Assembly (NCBI GenBank): GCA_018842655.1
Contig: JAGTWN010000004.1
Span: forward strand, 2,232,001 to 2,296,000
Source: Candidatus Pantoea haifensis
GTDB lineage: Bacteria > Pseudomonadota > Gammaproteobacteria > Enterobacterales > Enterobacteriaceae
Direction of reading: 5' to 3'
Length of the DNA: 64,000 bases
The notes beneath the pieces were generated by a model. That model was not told where the DNA came from, ran no database searches, and saw only the letters and a program-made list of their open reading frames with translations. Within the stretch, counting starts at the first letter, position 1; the number at the start of each line of letters is the position of its first letter. Below, piece after piece: positions 18,335-29,017 of the stretch. A program made the position numbers and the translations under genes.

Positions 18335-21208
18335 TTACTGATACTCGCTCATCGGCACACAGGAACAGAACAGATTACGGTCGCCAAACACATCGTCCAG
18401 GCGTTTCACTGTCGGCCAGTATTTATTGTGGCTGCCTGCCGGGAACACCGCCAGTTCACGGCTGTATGGATGCGCCCATTCACTCACAATTTCCATCTGC
18501 GTATGCGGCGCATTCACCAGTGGGTTATCGTCGGCTGGCCATTCACCATCGGCAACGCGGTCGATTTCCATACGGATTGCCAGCATCGCATCAATGAAGC
18601 GGTCCAGTTCGATTTTACTTTCCGATTCAGTCGGCTCTACCATCAGCGTGCCTGCCACCGGAAAAGACATGGTTGGCGCATGGAAACCGTAATCAATCAG
18701 GCGTTTGGCAATGTCCAGCTCGCTAATACCGGTTTGCTCTTTCAGCGGACGAATATCGAGAATACATTCGTGCGCCACGCGATCATCACGACCGGTATAG
18801 AGAATCGGATAAGCGGATTGCAAGCGGCTGGCAATATAGTTGGCATTCAGAATCGCTACCGAACTCGCCTGTTTCAGGCCTTCCGCACCCATCATGCGAA
18901 TGTACATCCAGCTGATTGGCAGAATCGAGGCGCTACCAAAGGGTGCTGCCGATACTGCGCCCTGCTGGGTCAATACGCCATCAATCTGCACCACACTGTG
19001 ACCCGGAACAAACGGCGCTAAGTGCGCTTTTACCCCGATAGGTCCCATGCCTGGACCGCCACCGCCGTGCGGAATACAGAAGGTTTTATGCAGGTTAAGG
19101 TGCGATACATCTGCCCCGATGTAGCCTGGTGTAGTGATACCGACCTGCGCATTCATGTTTGCGCCATCAAGATAAACCTGACCGCCGTACTGATGCACGA
19201 TCTGGCAAACTTCGCGAATCGTTTCTTCGTACACACCGTGAGTCGATGGATAGGTCACCATAATGCACGACAGCTTATCGCCAGCCTTCGCAGCTTTCTC
19301 ACGCAGATCGCCAAGATCGATATTGCCCTGCTTATCACACGCCACCACCACAACATCCATGCCCGCCATTTGCGCTGAGGCCGGGTTAGTACCGTGAGCA
19401 GAGTTTGGGATCAGACACAGATGACGATCGCCTTCGTTACGGCTTTCATGGTAGCGACGAATCGCCAGCAGGCCTGCATATTCGCCCTGTGCGCCCGAGT
19501 TCGGCTGCATGCACAGCGCGTCATAGCCGGTCAGCTGCACCAGCCACTGTGATAACTGCCCAATCATTTGCAGATAGCCTGTTGCCTGTTCTGCCGGACA
19601 GAATGGATGCAGCTCAGCAAATTCTGGCCAGGTAATGGGGATCATTTCTGCCGCAGCGTTGAGCTTCATGGTGCAGGAACCAAGAGGGATCATCGCCTGA
19701 TTCAGTGCCAGATCCTTTTTCTCCAGGCTGTGCATGTAACGCATCATCTCTGTTTCGCTGTGATGACGGTTAAATACCGGATGCGCCAGAATCTCGCTGT
19801 GACGTTGCAGACCGGCCGGAATCGCCTGACTGTCAGCCGCGACTTCACCGTCAAGTTTATCGATGTCCTGACCATGCGCATCACCTAACAGGATGGCAAA
19901 CAGCGCGCTGATATCTTCACGACTGGTGGTTTCGTCCAGCGTAATACCGACCGCGTTGTGAATATCACTGCGCAAATTGACACCAAAACTCAATGCACGG
20001 TTCAGCACCGCCGCTTTGTCAGCAACGTCAACGGTCAGCGTGTCGAACCAGTGATTATGACGCAGCTTCAGGCCACCATTTTGCAGGCCTGCGGCCAGAA
20101 TATTGGTGAAGCGATGGATACGTGAAGCGATACGCTTCAGGCCCGCCGGGCCGTGGAATACAGCATAAAGACCGGCGATGTTAGCCAGCAGAACCTGCGA
20201 CGTGCAGATGTTGGAGTTGGCTTTTTCACGGCGAATATGCTGTTCGCGGGTTTGCATCGCCATACGTAGCGCGGTATTGCCTGCGGTATCGCGCGAAACG
20301 CCAATGATACGGCCTGGCATAGAGCGTTTGTGCTCATCGCGGCTGGCAAAGAAGGCGGCATGTGGACCACCGTAGCCCATTGGCACGCCGAACCGTTGTG
20401 CTGAACCAAAGACGATATCTGCACCCTGTTTGCCTGGCGCTTCCAGCAGCACCAGCGACATGAAATCAGCCGCGACACTCACAACAACGTTGCGCGCCTT
20501 TAATCCAGCAATCAGTTTGCTGTAGTCGTGCGCCTCTCCGGTTGTGCCAACCTGTTGCAGCAATACGCCAAATAAATCGTCATGGTCGAGCGATCTCTCT
20601 GCCGCGTCGATGATCAGCTCAAAACCAAACGTTTCGGCGCGCGTGCGCACGACATCTAAGGTTTGTGGATGAATATCATCGGCAATAAAAAATTTATTCG
20701 CTTTTTTCAGCTTGCTGACGCGCTTAGCCATTGCCATGGCTTCTGCTGCTGCCGTGGCTTCATCCAGTAAGGAAGCCGAAGCGATGTCCATGCCGGTCAA
20801 ATCAATCGTGACCTGCTGAAAATTGAGCAAAGCTTCGAGGCGGCCTTGCGAAACTTCGGGCTGATAAGGCGTATATGCGGTATACCAACCGGGATTTTCC
20901 AGCATGTTACGCAGGATAACCGGTGGGGTGATGACCGCGCTGTATCCCATGCCGATCCAGGATTTATAACGCAGATTCTGACTGGCAATCGCTTTTAGCT
21001 CCGCCAGCGCCTGCTGTTCAGTCGCTGCTTCACCTACGGCTGGCGGACCAGGCAGTTGAATATCAGCGGGGACGATAGAACCGATCAACGCCTCCAGCGA
21101 ACTGGCACCAATAGCCTCAAGCATGACAGCTTGTTGCTCAGGTGAAGGACCGATATGGCGCTCAATGAATGCACCGTTATGTTCAAGCTGGCTGAGAGTC
21201 TGGGTCAT
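18335..21208 (-). CDS. gcvP: Glycine dehydrogenase (decarboxylating), P-protein
   Basis: The PLP enzyme of the glycine cleavage system: it decarboxylates glycine and passes the aminomethyl group to the lipoyl arm of GcvH. 957 residues, identical in length to E. coli. Two homologous halves are visible; the PLP lysine lies in [16 protein letters not shown] near residue 700. The N-terminus has FIERHIGPS and the first half [14 protein letters not shown]. Last gene of gcvT-gcvH-gcvP; 79 bp after gcvH. No defects seen. Confidence 0.98.
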   Translation of the reverse strand: MTQTLSQLEHNGAFIERHIGPSPEQQAVMLEAIGASSLEALIGSIVPADIQLPGPPAVGEAATEQQALAELKAIASQNLRYKSWIGMGYSAVITPPVILRNMLENPGWYTAYTPYQPEVSQGRLEALLNFQQVTIDLTGMDIASASLLDEATAAAEAMAMAKRVSKLKKANKFFIADDIHPQTLDVVRTRAETFGFELIIDAAERSLDHDDLFGVLLQQVGTTGEAHDYSKLIAGLKARNVVVSVAADFMSLVLLEAPGKQGADIVFGSAQRFGVPMGYGGPHAAFFASRDEHKRSMPGRIIGVSRDTAGNTALRMAMQTREQHIRREKANSNICTSQVLLANIAGLYAVFHGPAGLKRIASRIHRFTNILAAGLQNGGLKLRHNHWFDTLTVDVADKAAVLNRALSFGVNLRSDIHNAVGITLDETTSREDISALFAILLGDAHGQDIDKLDGEVAADSQAIPAGLQRHSEILAHPVFNRHHSETEMMRYMHSLEKKDLALNQAMIPLGSCTMKLNAAAEMIPITWPEFAELHPFCPAEQATGYLQMIGQLSQWLVQLTGYDALCMQPNSGAQGEYAGLLAIRRYHESRNEGDRHLCLIPNSAHGTNPASAQMAGMDVVVVACDKQGNIDLGDLREKAAKAGDKLSCIMVTYPSTHGVYEETIREVCQIVHQYGGQVYLDGANMNAQVGITTPGYIGADVSHLNLHKTFCIPHGGGGPGMGPIGVKAHLAPFVPGHSVVQIDGVLTQQGAVSAAPFGSASILPISWMYIRMMGAEGLKQASSVAILNANYIASRLQSAYPILYTGRDDRVAHECILDIRPLKEQTGISELDIAKRLIDYGFHAPTMSFPVAGTLMVEPTESESKIELDRFIDAMLAIRMEIDRVADGEWPADDNPLVNAPHTQMEIVSEWAHPYSRELAVFPAGSHNKYWPTVKRLDDVFGDRNLFCSCVPMSEYQ

Positions 21209-21287
21209 TAGCAGTAAATCCTGAATCGGGCTGGGGAACTAAAAGAGCGAAAAACAATGGCGGCCTCAATGCAAGACCGCCAGATTA

Positions 21288-21674
21288 TTACTCGTCGATA
21301 GAGGCTTTATAGCCATCGGCATCCAGCAGTGAGTCGAGTTCTGACTCATCGCTGGCTTTGATTTGAAACAGCCAGCCATCCTGATACGGATCGCTGTTGA
21401 CGGTTTCAGGCGCATCGGCCAGGTCTTCGTTAACGGCAATAATCTCACCGCTGATCGGTGCATAGATATCAGACGCCGCTTTCACGGATTCCGCGACGGC
21501 ACACTCTTCACCGGCAGTAAACGTCGCACCAACGTCAGGCAGATCAACAAAGACCATGTCGCCCAAGAGTTCTTGTGCATGTTCGGTAATGCCTACAGTG
21601 TAAGAACCATCTTCGTTTTTACGTACCCACTCGTGGCTCTCACGGTATTTCAACTCACTTGGCACATTGCTCAT
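21288..21674 (-). CDS. gcvH: Glycine cleavage system H-protein
   Basis: Lipoylated carrier that moves the aminomethyl group between GcvP and GcvT. 128 residues. The lipoylation site is Lys65 in [16 protein letters not shown] and [12 protein letters not shown] are family hallmarks. Two ATGs lie close together; AGGAG is 2 bases from the first (21680) but 8 from the second (21674), and the second gives the E. coli N-terminus [10 protein letters not shown]. Follows gcvT by 22 bp. Confidence 0.97.
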   Translation of the reverse strand: MSNVPSELKYRESHEWVRKNEDGSYTVGITEHAQELLGDMVFVDLPDVGATFTAGEECAVAESVKAASDIYAPISGEIIAVNEDLADAPETVNSDPYQDGWLFQIKASDESELDSLLDADGYKASIDE

Positions 21675-21696
21675 CGCCATTTCTCCTGAATTAAAT

Positions 21697-22793
21697 TTAT
21701 TTAGCGACCGGCTTACCGGCACGAACAAAAACAGGTTTGGTGACCTGCACGGGCATTTCGCGATGACGGATTTCTACCACCGCGCTGTCGCCAATACTGG
21801 CAGGAACACGTGCCAGGGCGATGCTGCAACCCAGCGTGGGCGAGAATGAGCCACTGGTGATAATGCCTTGCTGCGGCTGACCTTGTTCGTCAGTGAAGCG
21901 CACCGGTAACCCGTTACGCAGCACGCCTTTTTCAGTCATGACCAGGCCGACCAGTTTTTCTGTGCCCTGCTCGCGTTGTGCTTCCAGCGCATCACGCCCA
22001 ATGAACTTACGATCGGCAGGTTCCCAACTGATGGTCCAGCCCATATTGGCAGCAAGCGGTGATACGCCTTCATCCATTTCCTGACCATAAAGATTCATGC
22101 CCGCCTCCAGACGCAAGGTATCGCGTGCGCCCAGGCCTGCAGGTTTAACGCCCGCCGCCAGCAAACGTTGCCAGAAATCTGCCGCCTCACCCGCTGGCAG
22201 CGCAATTTCATAGCCCGCCTCTCCGGTATAGCCGGTGGTGGCGATAAATAACTCGCCCGCCTGCACACCGAAAAACGGTTTCATGCCTTCCACCGCCTGG
22301 CGCTGTTCGGCGCTGAATAGCGTTTGCGCTTTTGCTGCGCCTGCGGCCCCTGGACAGCAATTAGCGCCAGATCGTCACGTTCGGTCAGTGAAATGCCATA
22401 ACCTTTTGCATGTTCACCTATCCACGCAAGATCGTTCTCACGGGTGGCCGAATTCACCACCAGGCGGAAGAACGTCTCGGTCATAAAGTAAACAATCAAA
22501 TCGTCAATGACGCCACCCGACGCATTGAGCATTCCGCTGTAAAGTGCTTTACCCGGCTGGGTCAATTTGGCTACGTCATTCGCCAGCAGAAAACGCAGGA
22601 ATTCACGGGTGCGCGGGCCTTTGAGATCCACGATGGTCATATGAGAAACATCAAACATGCCGGCGTCATTACGCACCGCGTGGTGTTCATCCATTTGAGA
22701 GCCGTAATGCAGTGGCATCATCCAGCCATGAAAATCAACCATGCGGGCACCGCAAACCTGATGCTGTTCAAACAGAGGTGTTTGCTGAGTCAT
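21697..22793 (-). pseudogene. gcvT: Aminomethyltransferase (T-protein); frame broken by one missing base
   Basis: Transfers the methylene carbon from lipoyl-GcvH to tetrahydrofolate and releases ammonia. N-terminal part [11 protein letters not shown]...[12 protein letters not shown] and GMFDVSHM are intact; after VQGPQAQ the frame fails near 22335 where a GG appears as a single G. Restoring it gives [22 protein letters not shown] and continues through [13 protein letters not shown] and [14 protein letters not shown] to 21697. Repaired length is 365 residues (E. coli 364). Start ATG at 22791-22793 preceded by AGGATGG; a longer frame to 22889 is not needed. First gene of the operon. Confidence 0.93.
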
Positions 22794-23188
22794 AACCATC
22801 CTGTGCAGAAGCGAGTTGAGTTTTAACGCACGTCGAAATGAATGCCGACGCAAACGTTCTCTTTGCATTGACGTTACCATTGAACGCACGGTTTAACCAT
22901 AAGCAAAACGGGGTCGAAACACGCCACACAGCTTAACGGGCACTCATAAACAACAGGATAAAAAACTCTGTTTTTGTGATTTGACGCTCAATAAATACAG
23001 CCTGAGCGTTTATAGCCAGTAAATTTATGCGCATCGACTCACAGGATGTTAAAAAAATGCCAGACCAGATAAAAAGTAAGATAAATAAAAGTAATGCGAA
23101 CGACCCCGCAAAATTAGAATAAATCAAACGAGGCGCGATAACGGTGCGCGGTTGCCTTTTAATGGTGCAAGCGAAAAAAGAGATAAAA
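22794..23188. promoter_or_regulatory. gcvTHP upstream region
   Basis: About 400 bp between gcvT and the ubiI terminator, AT-rich in its left-to-middle part. In enterics this segment holds the gcvT promoter with GcvA, Lrp and PurR sites; I cannot place individual sites with confidence. A hydrophobic frame at 22933-23256 on the minus strand runs through the ubiI stop and terminator and is not accepted as a gene. Confidence 0.4.
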
Positions 23189-23211
23189 AAAGCCAGCAAG
23201 GCGCTGGCTTT
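23189..23211 (-). terminator. Terminator after ubiI
   Basis: AAAGCCAGC / GCTGGCTTT, a 9-bp stem with loop AAGGC, followed on the minus strand by TTTT (run of seven T counting the stem). Placed 20 bp after the ubiI stop at the end of the pepP-ubiH-ubiI operon. Confidence 0.85.
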
Positions 23212-23230
23212 CAGGCAGGAAAAACAGGGA

Positions 23231-24433
23231 TTAACGTAGCCAGATCGGCATATCATTCAGGCCCATCGCCTGTTTTAGCATGAGCGGTTTTACGCCAGGT
23301 AAGGTATCTGCCAGCTTAAGGCCAACATCACGCAACAATTTTTTCGCCGGGTTATTACCCGCAAACATTTCCCGGAAACCTTGCATACCCGCAAGCATCA
23401 ATGCTGCGCTGTGTTTACGGCTGCGTTCATAACGGCGCAGGTACAGATGCTGGCCAATATCTTTGCCTTCCTGATGCAGACGGCGGATCTCGCCAATCAA
23501 CTCTGCGGCATCCATAAAACCGAGGTTAACGCCCTGCCCGGCCAGGGGATGAATGGTATGAGCCGCATCCCCCACTAATGCCAGGCGATGCGCGGCAAAG
23601 TTGCGTGCGTAACGCGCCATCAACGGAAAGGATTTACGATCGCTTTCCAGATGACACAGCCCCAGACGCATATCAAACGCGACGGCAAGCTGCTGGTTAA
23701 ACAGGGCTTCCGGCATTGTTTCCAGACGGTTTGCTTCTTGTGGCGACAGCGACCAGACAATGGAAGAGAGATGGGGATCCTGCATCGGCAGGAACGCCAG
23801 AATGCCATCGCCATGGAAGACCTGACGTGCGATGGCATCATGCGGCAAATCAGTACGGATATTTGCCACCAGCGCGTGATGATCGTAATCCCAAAACGTC
23901 ACCGGGATGTCAGCTTTATTGCGCAGCCATGAGTTCGCACCATCGGCAGCAATCAATAAGCGCGCAGTCAACATGTTGCCATCTTGCAAGGTAATAAAGG
24001 CCTCGTTATCACCAAAAGCGACCTGCTGCAGCTGTGAAGGCGCCATCAGCGTGACGTCACTGCAGGCGCTGGCACGTTGCCATAACGCACTATGAATAAC
24101 CGGGTTTTCAACGATATGCCCCAAATGCGAAAGGCCCTGTTTTTCATCGTCAAAAGCGATCGAGCCGAAACTGTCCTGATCCCACACTTCCATACCGTGA
24201 TAGGCGCTGGCGCGCAGCGACAGAATCGTTGACCAGACATCCAGCTTTTGCAGCAACCGCTCGCTGGTGGCGTTAATCGCCGACACCCGAATTGAGGGCG
24301 ATGCGCTGGCATCAAAGTGCGGCTCAGCCGATTTTTCCAGAACAGCAATACGCAGTCCGCTACCCTGTAAGCCACAGGCAACAGCCAGACCGACCATACC
24401 ACCGCCGGCAATCACCACATCAAAAGTTTGCAT
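23231..24433 (-). CDS. ubiI: Ubiquinone C5-hydroxylase UbiI
   Basis: FAD-dependent monooxygenase (formerly VisC) that hydroxylates the ring at C5 in aerobic ubiquinone synthesis. 400 residues. Rossmann FAD motif IAGGGMVGLAVACGL near residue 8, DG motif LIAADGANSWLR near 160, and GDAAHTIHPLAGQGVNLGFMDA near 288. Lies 13 bp after ubiH. In E. coli the protein joins the soluble Ubi metabolon with UbiJ/UbiK. Confidence 0.95.
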   Translation of the reverse strand: MQTFDVVIAGGGMVGLAVACGLQGSGLRIAVLEKSAEPHFDASASPSIRVSAINATSERLLQKLDVWSTILSLRASAYHGMEVWDQDSFGSIAFDDEKQGLSHLGHIVENPVIHSALWQRASACSDVTLMAPSQLQQVAFGDNEAFITLQDGNMLTARLLIAADGANSWLRNKADIPVTFWDYDHHALVANIRTDLPHDAIARQVFHGDGILAFLPMQDPHLSSIVWSLSPQEANRLETMPEALFNQQLAVAFDMRLGLCHLESDRKSFPLMARYARNFAAHRLALVGDAAHTIHPLAGQGVNLGFMDAAELIGEIRRLHQEGKDIGQHLYLRRYERSRKHSAALMLAGMQGFREMFAGNNPAKKLLRDVGLKLADTLPGVKPLMLKQAMGLNDMPIWLR

Positions 24434-24446
24434 CGGTGCCCCTTAA

Positions 24447-25625
24447 TTAACGCTTAACCCAACCAAGCGTGCGCTCAGCCAGTTGATTCCGTAGCCATGG
24501 CAGATGATCCATTGCCATTAAGCCAACATTCCTGCCGACAATCAGTGGTACGTGACGATTAGCGAACAGCCGTACTAACCCGTCGGTAATGCCGATGGTC
24601 GCGGTCCGATCCTCCTGACGACGCTGCTGATAATGATGCAGCACCGCATAACTCCCCGGATCCTGCTGATGACGATGTGCCGCTGCCAGCGTTTCCGCCA
24701 GCGACATGACATCGCGCAGACCAAGGTTGAAACCTTGTCCGGCAATGGGATGCAGCGTTTGCGCAGCATTACCCACCACGGCGACACGGTGGGTAATTTG
24801 CTGCGTCGCCTGCTGCAGCGCCAGCGGATAACATTCACGCTGTCCCGTCTGAATAAACTTACCCAGCCGCCAGCCAAACGCGCGCTGTAACGCCGTCAGA
24901 AATTCACTGTCGCACCAGCTTTCAACCTCGCTACGCGCAGACAGCGGATGACACCACACCAGCGACAAGCGGTTATCCGACATCGGTAATAACGCCAGCG
25001 GGCCCTGTTCGGTGAAGCGTTCAAACGCGCGCCCCTGATGCGGCAACTGCGTTGTCACATTAGCAATCAAAGCCAGCTGTTGATAATCCTCAGTTTGCCA
25101 CTGAATACCACAGGATGCGGCTAATGCCGAACGCGACCCATCAGCGGCAACTAACAGCGCGCCTTCCAGCTGCTCGTTGTTATCCAGCGTGACCTGCACA
25201 CGCGCTTGCGTGCGCGTTGCCTGCACAACCCGCGCCGGACAGCGCAACGTCACACCGGGTGCTTTTTTTAATGCCGCAAACAGCCGCTGGCCGACATCAT
25301 ATAACTCAACTACCTGGCCCAGCGCCGGAATCGCATACTCTTCTGCCGACATTGAAACAAAGCCCGCATGCCCGCGATCGGAGACGTGAATATGGGTAAT
25401 CGGCGTTGCGCTGCTTTCCAGCTGATGCCAAAAATTGATATCTGCCAGCTGCTGGCAGGTGCCTGCCGCAAGCGCAATCGCGCGGCCATCGTAACCTGGA
25501 TGCGCGCGGCTGGCGGGTTCACTGCTTTCAATTAGCGTGACCGGCAGCTGGCCCTGCGTCAGATGTGAGATTGCCAGCGCCAGGGTAGCACCGGTCATGC
25601 CGCCACCGGCAATGATAATACTCAT
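24447..25625 (-). CDS. ubiH: Ubiquinone C6-hydroxylase (2-octaprenyl-6-methoxyphenol hydroxylase) UbiH
   Basis: Paralogous flavin monooxygenase to UbiI, acting at another ring position in ubiquinone synthesis. 392 residues, as in E. coli. FAD motif IAGGGMTGATLALA at residues 5-18, LLVAADGSRSALA near 160 and GNAAQTLHPIAGQGFNLGLRDV near 290. Its ATG overlaps the pepP stop in ATGA (25622-25625), indicating coupled translation. Confidence 0.95.
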   Translation of the reverse strand: MSIIIAGGGMTGATLALAISHLTQGQLPVTLIESSEPASRAHPGYDGRAIALAAGTCQQLADINFWHQLESSATPITHIHVSDRGHAGFVSMSAEEYAIPALGQVVELYDVGQRLFAALKKAPGVTLRCPARVVQATRTQARVQVTLDNNEQLEGALLVAADGSRSALAASCGIQWQTEDYQQLALIANVTTQLPHQGRAFERFTEQGPLALLPMSDNRLSLVWCHPLSARSEVESWCDSEFLTALQRAFGWRLGKFIQTGQRECYPLALQQATQQITHRVAVVGNAAQTLHPIAGQGFNLGLRDVMSLAETLAAAHRHQQDPGSYAVLHHYQQRRQEDRTATIGITDGLVRLFANRHVPLIVGRNVGLMAMDHLPWLRNQLAERTLGWVKR

Positions 25626-26944
25626 AGCTCTTTTGCCGCCGCCATGAGTGCTTCAATCGCGTCAGCGTCTTTAACCACGCTGTCGGTAAGATTGTCGTTG
25701 CCGGTTTCTGTGATCACAATATTGTCTTCAATGCGGATACCGATGCCGCGATATTCCGCAGGTACGTCGGCGTCGGGTGCAATATAAAGTCCCGGCTCGA
25801 TGGTTAACACCATGCCGGGTTCAAGAATGCGATCGCGGCTCGGAGTGCCGTAATGACCTACATCATGAACATCCAGTCCCAGCCAGTGGCTCAGGCCATG
25901 CATGAAAAACTGACGATGTGCATTCTCAGTGATTAATGCATCGACTTCGCCCTGCATCACGCCGAGTTCAACCAGGCCGCTTACCATGATGCGTACCACG
26001 TCTTCATTCACGTCGTGAATACTTACGCCCGGCCTGAACAGGGAAAGTGCTTTGTACAACGAGGCCAGCACGATGTCGTAGACAGCACGCTGTGGCTCGC
26101 TGAATTTACCATTCACTGGAAAGGTGCGCGTGATATCGCCCGCGTAACCATGAAATTCGCAGCCAGCATCAATCAGCACCAGATCGCCGTCGCGCATCTC
26201 ACACTCGTTTTCGGTGTAATGTAAAATGCAGGCGTTATCACCTGAACCAACGATGGTGTTGTAAGCAGGAAAGCGCGCGCCGTGTCGATTAAATTCGTGA
26301 TGAATTTCGCCTTCCAGGTGATATTCAAACAGGCCCGGACGGCACTTTTCCATGGCGCGGATATGCGCCAGCGCGCTGATTTTGCCTGCGCGGCGCAGAA
26401 TCTCAATCTCTTCCGGCTCTTTGAACAGGCGCATCTCATGCACCCACGGCCGCCAGTCGGTAAGGGTTGCCGGTGCGCTGAGATTTTGACGAAAGCCGCG
26501 CCGCAATTTTTCAAGCGCGTTAAAAATCAGTGCATCGCTCTCGGCATACATGCCTTGCGCGTGATATACCACATCCAGTCCGTTCAGCAGTGAATGCAGT
26601 TGGTCGCCAAGATCATCCCAGGGTAGCGCGCGATCCACTCCCAGTTTCGCCGGGGCTGCCTCTTGCCCCAGACGACGGCCAAACCAGATTTCAGCGGTCA
26701 GATCACGTACGCGATTAAACAACACGCTGTGATTATGGGTTTCATCACTCTTGATCAGCACCAACAGCGCCTGTGGCTCATTAAAGCCGGTGAAATACCA
26801 AAAGTCGCTGTTCTGACGAAAGGGGTATTCGCTGTCATTGCTGCGTGTGACTTCCGGTGCGGCAAAGATTAATGCTGCGCTGCCCGAAACCATCTTTGCT
26901 AACAGCGCCTGGCGACGCTGCTGAAAAGTTTCCAGTGAAATCAT
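25622..26944 (-). CDS. pepP: Xaa-Pro aminopeptidase P
   Basis: Removes an N-terminal residue preceding proline. 440 residues. The pita-bread metal site is complete: Asp pair in LIDAGCEFHGYAGDITRTF, His in HGLSHWLGLDVHDVG, Glu in TIEPGLY and Glu in GIRIEDNIVIT, binding two Mn2+. The N-terminal domain has SEYPFRQNSDFWYFTGF. I take the ATG at 26942-26944, preceded by GGGAG, over the longer frame reaching 26971. First of pepP-ubiH-ubiI with ygfB just upstream. Confidence 0.96.
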   Translation of the reverse strand: MISLETFQQRRQALLAKMVSGSAALIFAAPEVTRSNDSEYPFRQNSDFWYFTGFNEPQALLVLIKSDETHNHSVLFNRVRDLTAEIWFGRRLGQEAAPAKLGVDRALPWDDLGDQLHSLLNGLDVVYHAQGMYAESDALIFNALEKLRRGFRQNLSAPATLTDWRPWVHEMRLFKEPEEIEILRRAGKISALAHIRAMEKCRPGLFEYHLEGEIHHEFNRHGARFPAYNTIVGSGDNACILHYTENECEMRDGDLVLIDAGCEFHGYAGDITRTFPVNGKFSEPQRAVYDIVLASLYKALSLFRPGVSIHDVNEDVVRIMVSGLVELGVMQGEVDALITENAHRQFFMHGLSHWLGLDVHDVGHYGTPSRDRILEPGMVLTIEPGLYIAPDADVPAEYRGIGIRIEDNIVITETGNDNLTDSVVKDADAIEALMAAAKEL

Positions 26945-26995
26945 GTCTGCACTCCCTGTTAAGATGAGCACGTCGGTGCCCCTGCAATATCTGGA

Positions 26996-27574
26996 TTAGT
27001 GTAGCGTGGGTTTTTGCACTTCAGGCGCGGTGGGCTGTGGGCGATTAAAGGTGTCGTGGCACAGCAGCGCCGCCACGCGAACGTATTCAATCACCTCTTC
27101 CAGCGACTGCTCCAGTTCATCCTGATCTTCATCTTCATCGTAGCCGAGCTGTCCGATGGTGCGTAAATCATCGATTGCTTCGCCGGTTTCGCCAGTGACT
27201 TTATCGAGTTTAGGCTGTGTGACGCCCAGGCCGAGCAGGAAATGATTGACCCAGCCCGCCAGCGCATCGGCGCGATCGAAAACGGTAATGTCGTCATCGG
27301 TTGGTAACATTAGCTGGAAAAGAAAACCCTCATCTTCCAGCGTGTTAGCAATGTTTTCATGCAATGACTGCAGCGGCAGCGACAGGCTTTGCGAGAAAGC
27401 CATGCCTTCGTTAGTCAGGTCGTGAACCAGGGTCTTCCAGCTTGGGTCCTGATTCCCGCCACAGAGAATGCCGCTGATCAATCCGTGCATTTCTGCTGGC
27501 GTCATGCCTACGCCCTGCTGAGAGAGCGCCGCCGCCAGCGCGTTGTAATCGGGGGTTGCGTTCTGTAAGGACAT
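26996..27574 (-). CDS. ygfB: UPF0149 family protein YgfB
   Basis: 192 residues, all-alpha and acidic, typical of UPF0149 (YgfB/YecA). Contains [17 protein letters not shown] near residue 24 and the acidic [15 protein letters not shown] near 146. No enzymatic motif. In Pseudomonas a YgfB homologue modulates AmpC and alginate gene expression, but the role in enterics is not established. Starts the ygfB-pepP-ubiH-ubiI cluster and diverges from zapA. Confidence 0.93.
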   Translation of the reverse strand: MSLQNATPDYNALAAALSQQGVGMTPAEMHGLISGILCGGNQDPSWKTLVHDLTNEGMAFSQSLSLPLQSLHENIANTLEDEGFLFQLMLPTDDDITVFDRADALAGWVNHFLLGLGVTQPKLDKVTGETGEAIDDLRTIGQLGYDEDEDQDELEQSLEEVIEYVRVAALLCHDTFNRPQPTAPEVQKPTLH

Positions 27575-27745
27575 AAGTTTTCATCGTCGTTGGCAGAATA
27601 AGTTCGTGTTATGCTACCACTAGCTGCCTCAAGGTTTCCAGAAAAGGGGTTGTAACTTATTTCGCGGGTCTATATAGTTGCCCGCCTCCCAAGCCATTGA
27701 CCGCTAAGGGAGTTGCGGGCGAAGTAATCAGTCAGGAAGGGTGGC

Positions 27746-28075
27746 ATGTCTGCACAACCGGTAGATTTACAAATTTTTGGTCGTTCGTTGAGAGTGAATT
27801 GTCCGCCTGAACAGCAAGATGCGTTGAACGCGGCGGCTGAAGATCTCAATCAACGGTTGCAAGATTTAAAAGTTCGCACTAGAGTCACAAATACAGAACA
27901 ACTGGTGTTTATCGCCGCGTTAAATGTCTGCCATGAGTTGGCACAAGAGAAGGTGAAAACGCGCGATTATGCTGCTAATATGGAACAACGCATCAGAATG
28001 TTGCAGCAGACAATTGAACAGGCATTAGTTGAGCAAGGTCGCATAACCGATCGCCAGGATGCGAAGTTCGAATAA
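27746..28075 (+). CDS. zapA: Cell division protein ZapA
   Basis: 109 residues (E. coli 109). Binds and bundles FtsZ filaments at the division ring. N-terminal globular domain ([22 protein letters not shown]) and C-terminal coiled coil ([32 protein letters not shown]). The ribosome site GGAAGG lies 8 bases before the ATG at 27746. Followed directly by 6S RNA and ygfA, as in E. coli. Confidence 0.97.
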   Translation: MSAQPVDLQIFGRSLRVNCPPEQQDALNAAAEDLNQRLQDLKVRTRVTNTEQLVFIAALNVCHELAQEKVKTRDYAANMEQRIRMLQQTIEQALVEQGRITDRQDAKFE

Positions 28076-28089
28076 AACTTCATGGTTGC

Positions 28090-28095
28090 TATACT
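28090..28095 (+). promoter_or_regulatory. ssrS -10 element
   Basis: TATACT about 20 bp upstream of the mature 6S 5' end. In E. coli the proximal ssrS promoter starts a few bases before the mature end and the transcript is trimmed, which fits this spacing. Confidence 0.5.
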
Positions 28096-28113
28096 AGAGC
28101 AACGGTGAGGTAA

Positions 28114-28299
28114 ATTTTCTCTGAGATGTTTGCATGTGGGCCAGTCCCCTGAGCCGATATTTCAAAAAAACAGAATGTGACGCTCCGTAACCTGTGAGCA
28201 CGCTCGGTTCGTCCGAGAAGCCTGATGGTTGCGACGGCATGTTCACCTTGAACCAAGGGTTCAAGGGTTACAGCCTACGGCGGCATCTCGGAGATCTCC
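28114..28299 (+). ncRNA. ssrS: 6S RNA
   Basis: About 186 nt. 6S RNA mimics an open promoter and sequesters sigma-70 RNA polymerase in stationary phase. Long stretches are identical to E. coli ssrS: GGGCCAGTCCCCTGAGCCGA, CCTTGAACCAAGGGTTCAAG, GGGTTACAGCC and GGCGGCATCTCGGAGAT. The 5' TTTTCTCTGAGATG pairs with the 3' CATCTCGGAGATC to close the terminal stem, and the large internal bulge lies between. Its place between zapA and ygfA is conserved. Confidence 0.96.
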
Positions 28300-28373
28300 T
28301 CTTTAGCAGTCCCTCTTTTTTCCCCCATTGCGTGATATAGTTCACTTTTAGTGACTTATCCTGCGGGGAACCC

Positions 28374-28966
28374 ATGTCAGAACCCTCTTTCTTGCAACGG
28401 CAGGATATCCGGCAGCATGTGCGTCATCTTCGCCGCGCATTAACGGCTGAACAGCAAGAACAAGCTGCCGATCTGCTGGCAGAACATGCCATCAATTTCG
28501 CCCCCATCACTGAAGCAAAAAATGTTGCCCTGTTTTTATCTGTCGATGGTGAAATCAACACTCGTCCGCTGATCGCCAGGCTCTGGCAGCAAAAAAACAG
28601 GTCTGCCTGCCCGTTTTGCACCCTTTTTCACCCGGCCATTTATTGTTTCTGCGCTATACGCCTGAAACCACGCTCACACCCAATAAGCTCAATATTCCTG
28701 AACCGCCGCTGGATATTCGCCAGTTGATCACGCTCGACCAGATTGATGTGATGATGGTGCCGATGGTGGCCTTTGATCGCCACGGGCAACGCTTAGGCAT
28801 GGGCGGCGGCTTTTACGATCGCACACTGCAAAACTGGAAACAGCACGGCTTTTTGCCGGTTGGCTTAGCGCATGATTGCCAACGGGTTGATGACCTGCCG
28901 GTGGCGAAGTGGGATGTGCCTTTGCCTGCGGTGCTGACACCGTCAAAGCTCTGGCAGTGGGATTAA
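28374..28966 (+). pseudogene. ygfA: 5-formyltetrahydrofolate cyclo-ligase YgfA; frame broken by one missing A
   Basis: Converts 5-formyl-THF to 5,10-methenyl-THF with ATP. The N-terminal part (RRALTAEQQEQAADLLAEHA, VALFLSVDGEINTRPLI) is followed by a break in the A-run 28591-28597; one more A restores KKQVCLPVLHPFSPGHLLFL. The C-terminal half holds VPMVAFDRHGQRLGMGGGFYDRTL, the ATP/folate site. Repaired length 197 residues, slightly longer at the N-terminus than E. coli. Downstream of 6S RNA, with which it is co-transcribed in E. coli. Confidence 0.9.
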
Positions 28967-28969
28967 AAA

Positions 28970-28989
28970 GAGGCGCCAGATGGCGCCTC
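28970..28989 (-). terminator. serA terminator
   Basis: GAGGCGCC-AGAT-GGCGCCTC, 8-bp stem, followed on the minus strand by TTTTTAATCC. Sits between convergent ygfA and serA; the T-tract is on the serA side. Confidence 0.85.
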
Positions 28990-29017
28990 ATTGGGCTGTG
29001 ACTTTGCCTTTTACGGA

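Noticed and set aside
22933-23256. 107-codon hydrophobic minus-strand frame between gcvT and ubiI
   Set aside because: It overlaps the ubiI 3' end and encodes the ubiI terminator hairpin within its sequence; no ribosome site; no known family.
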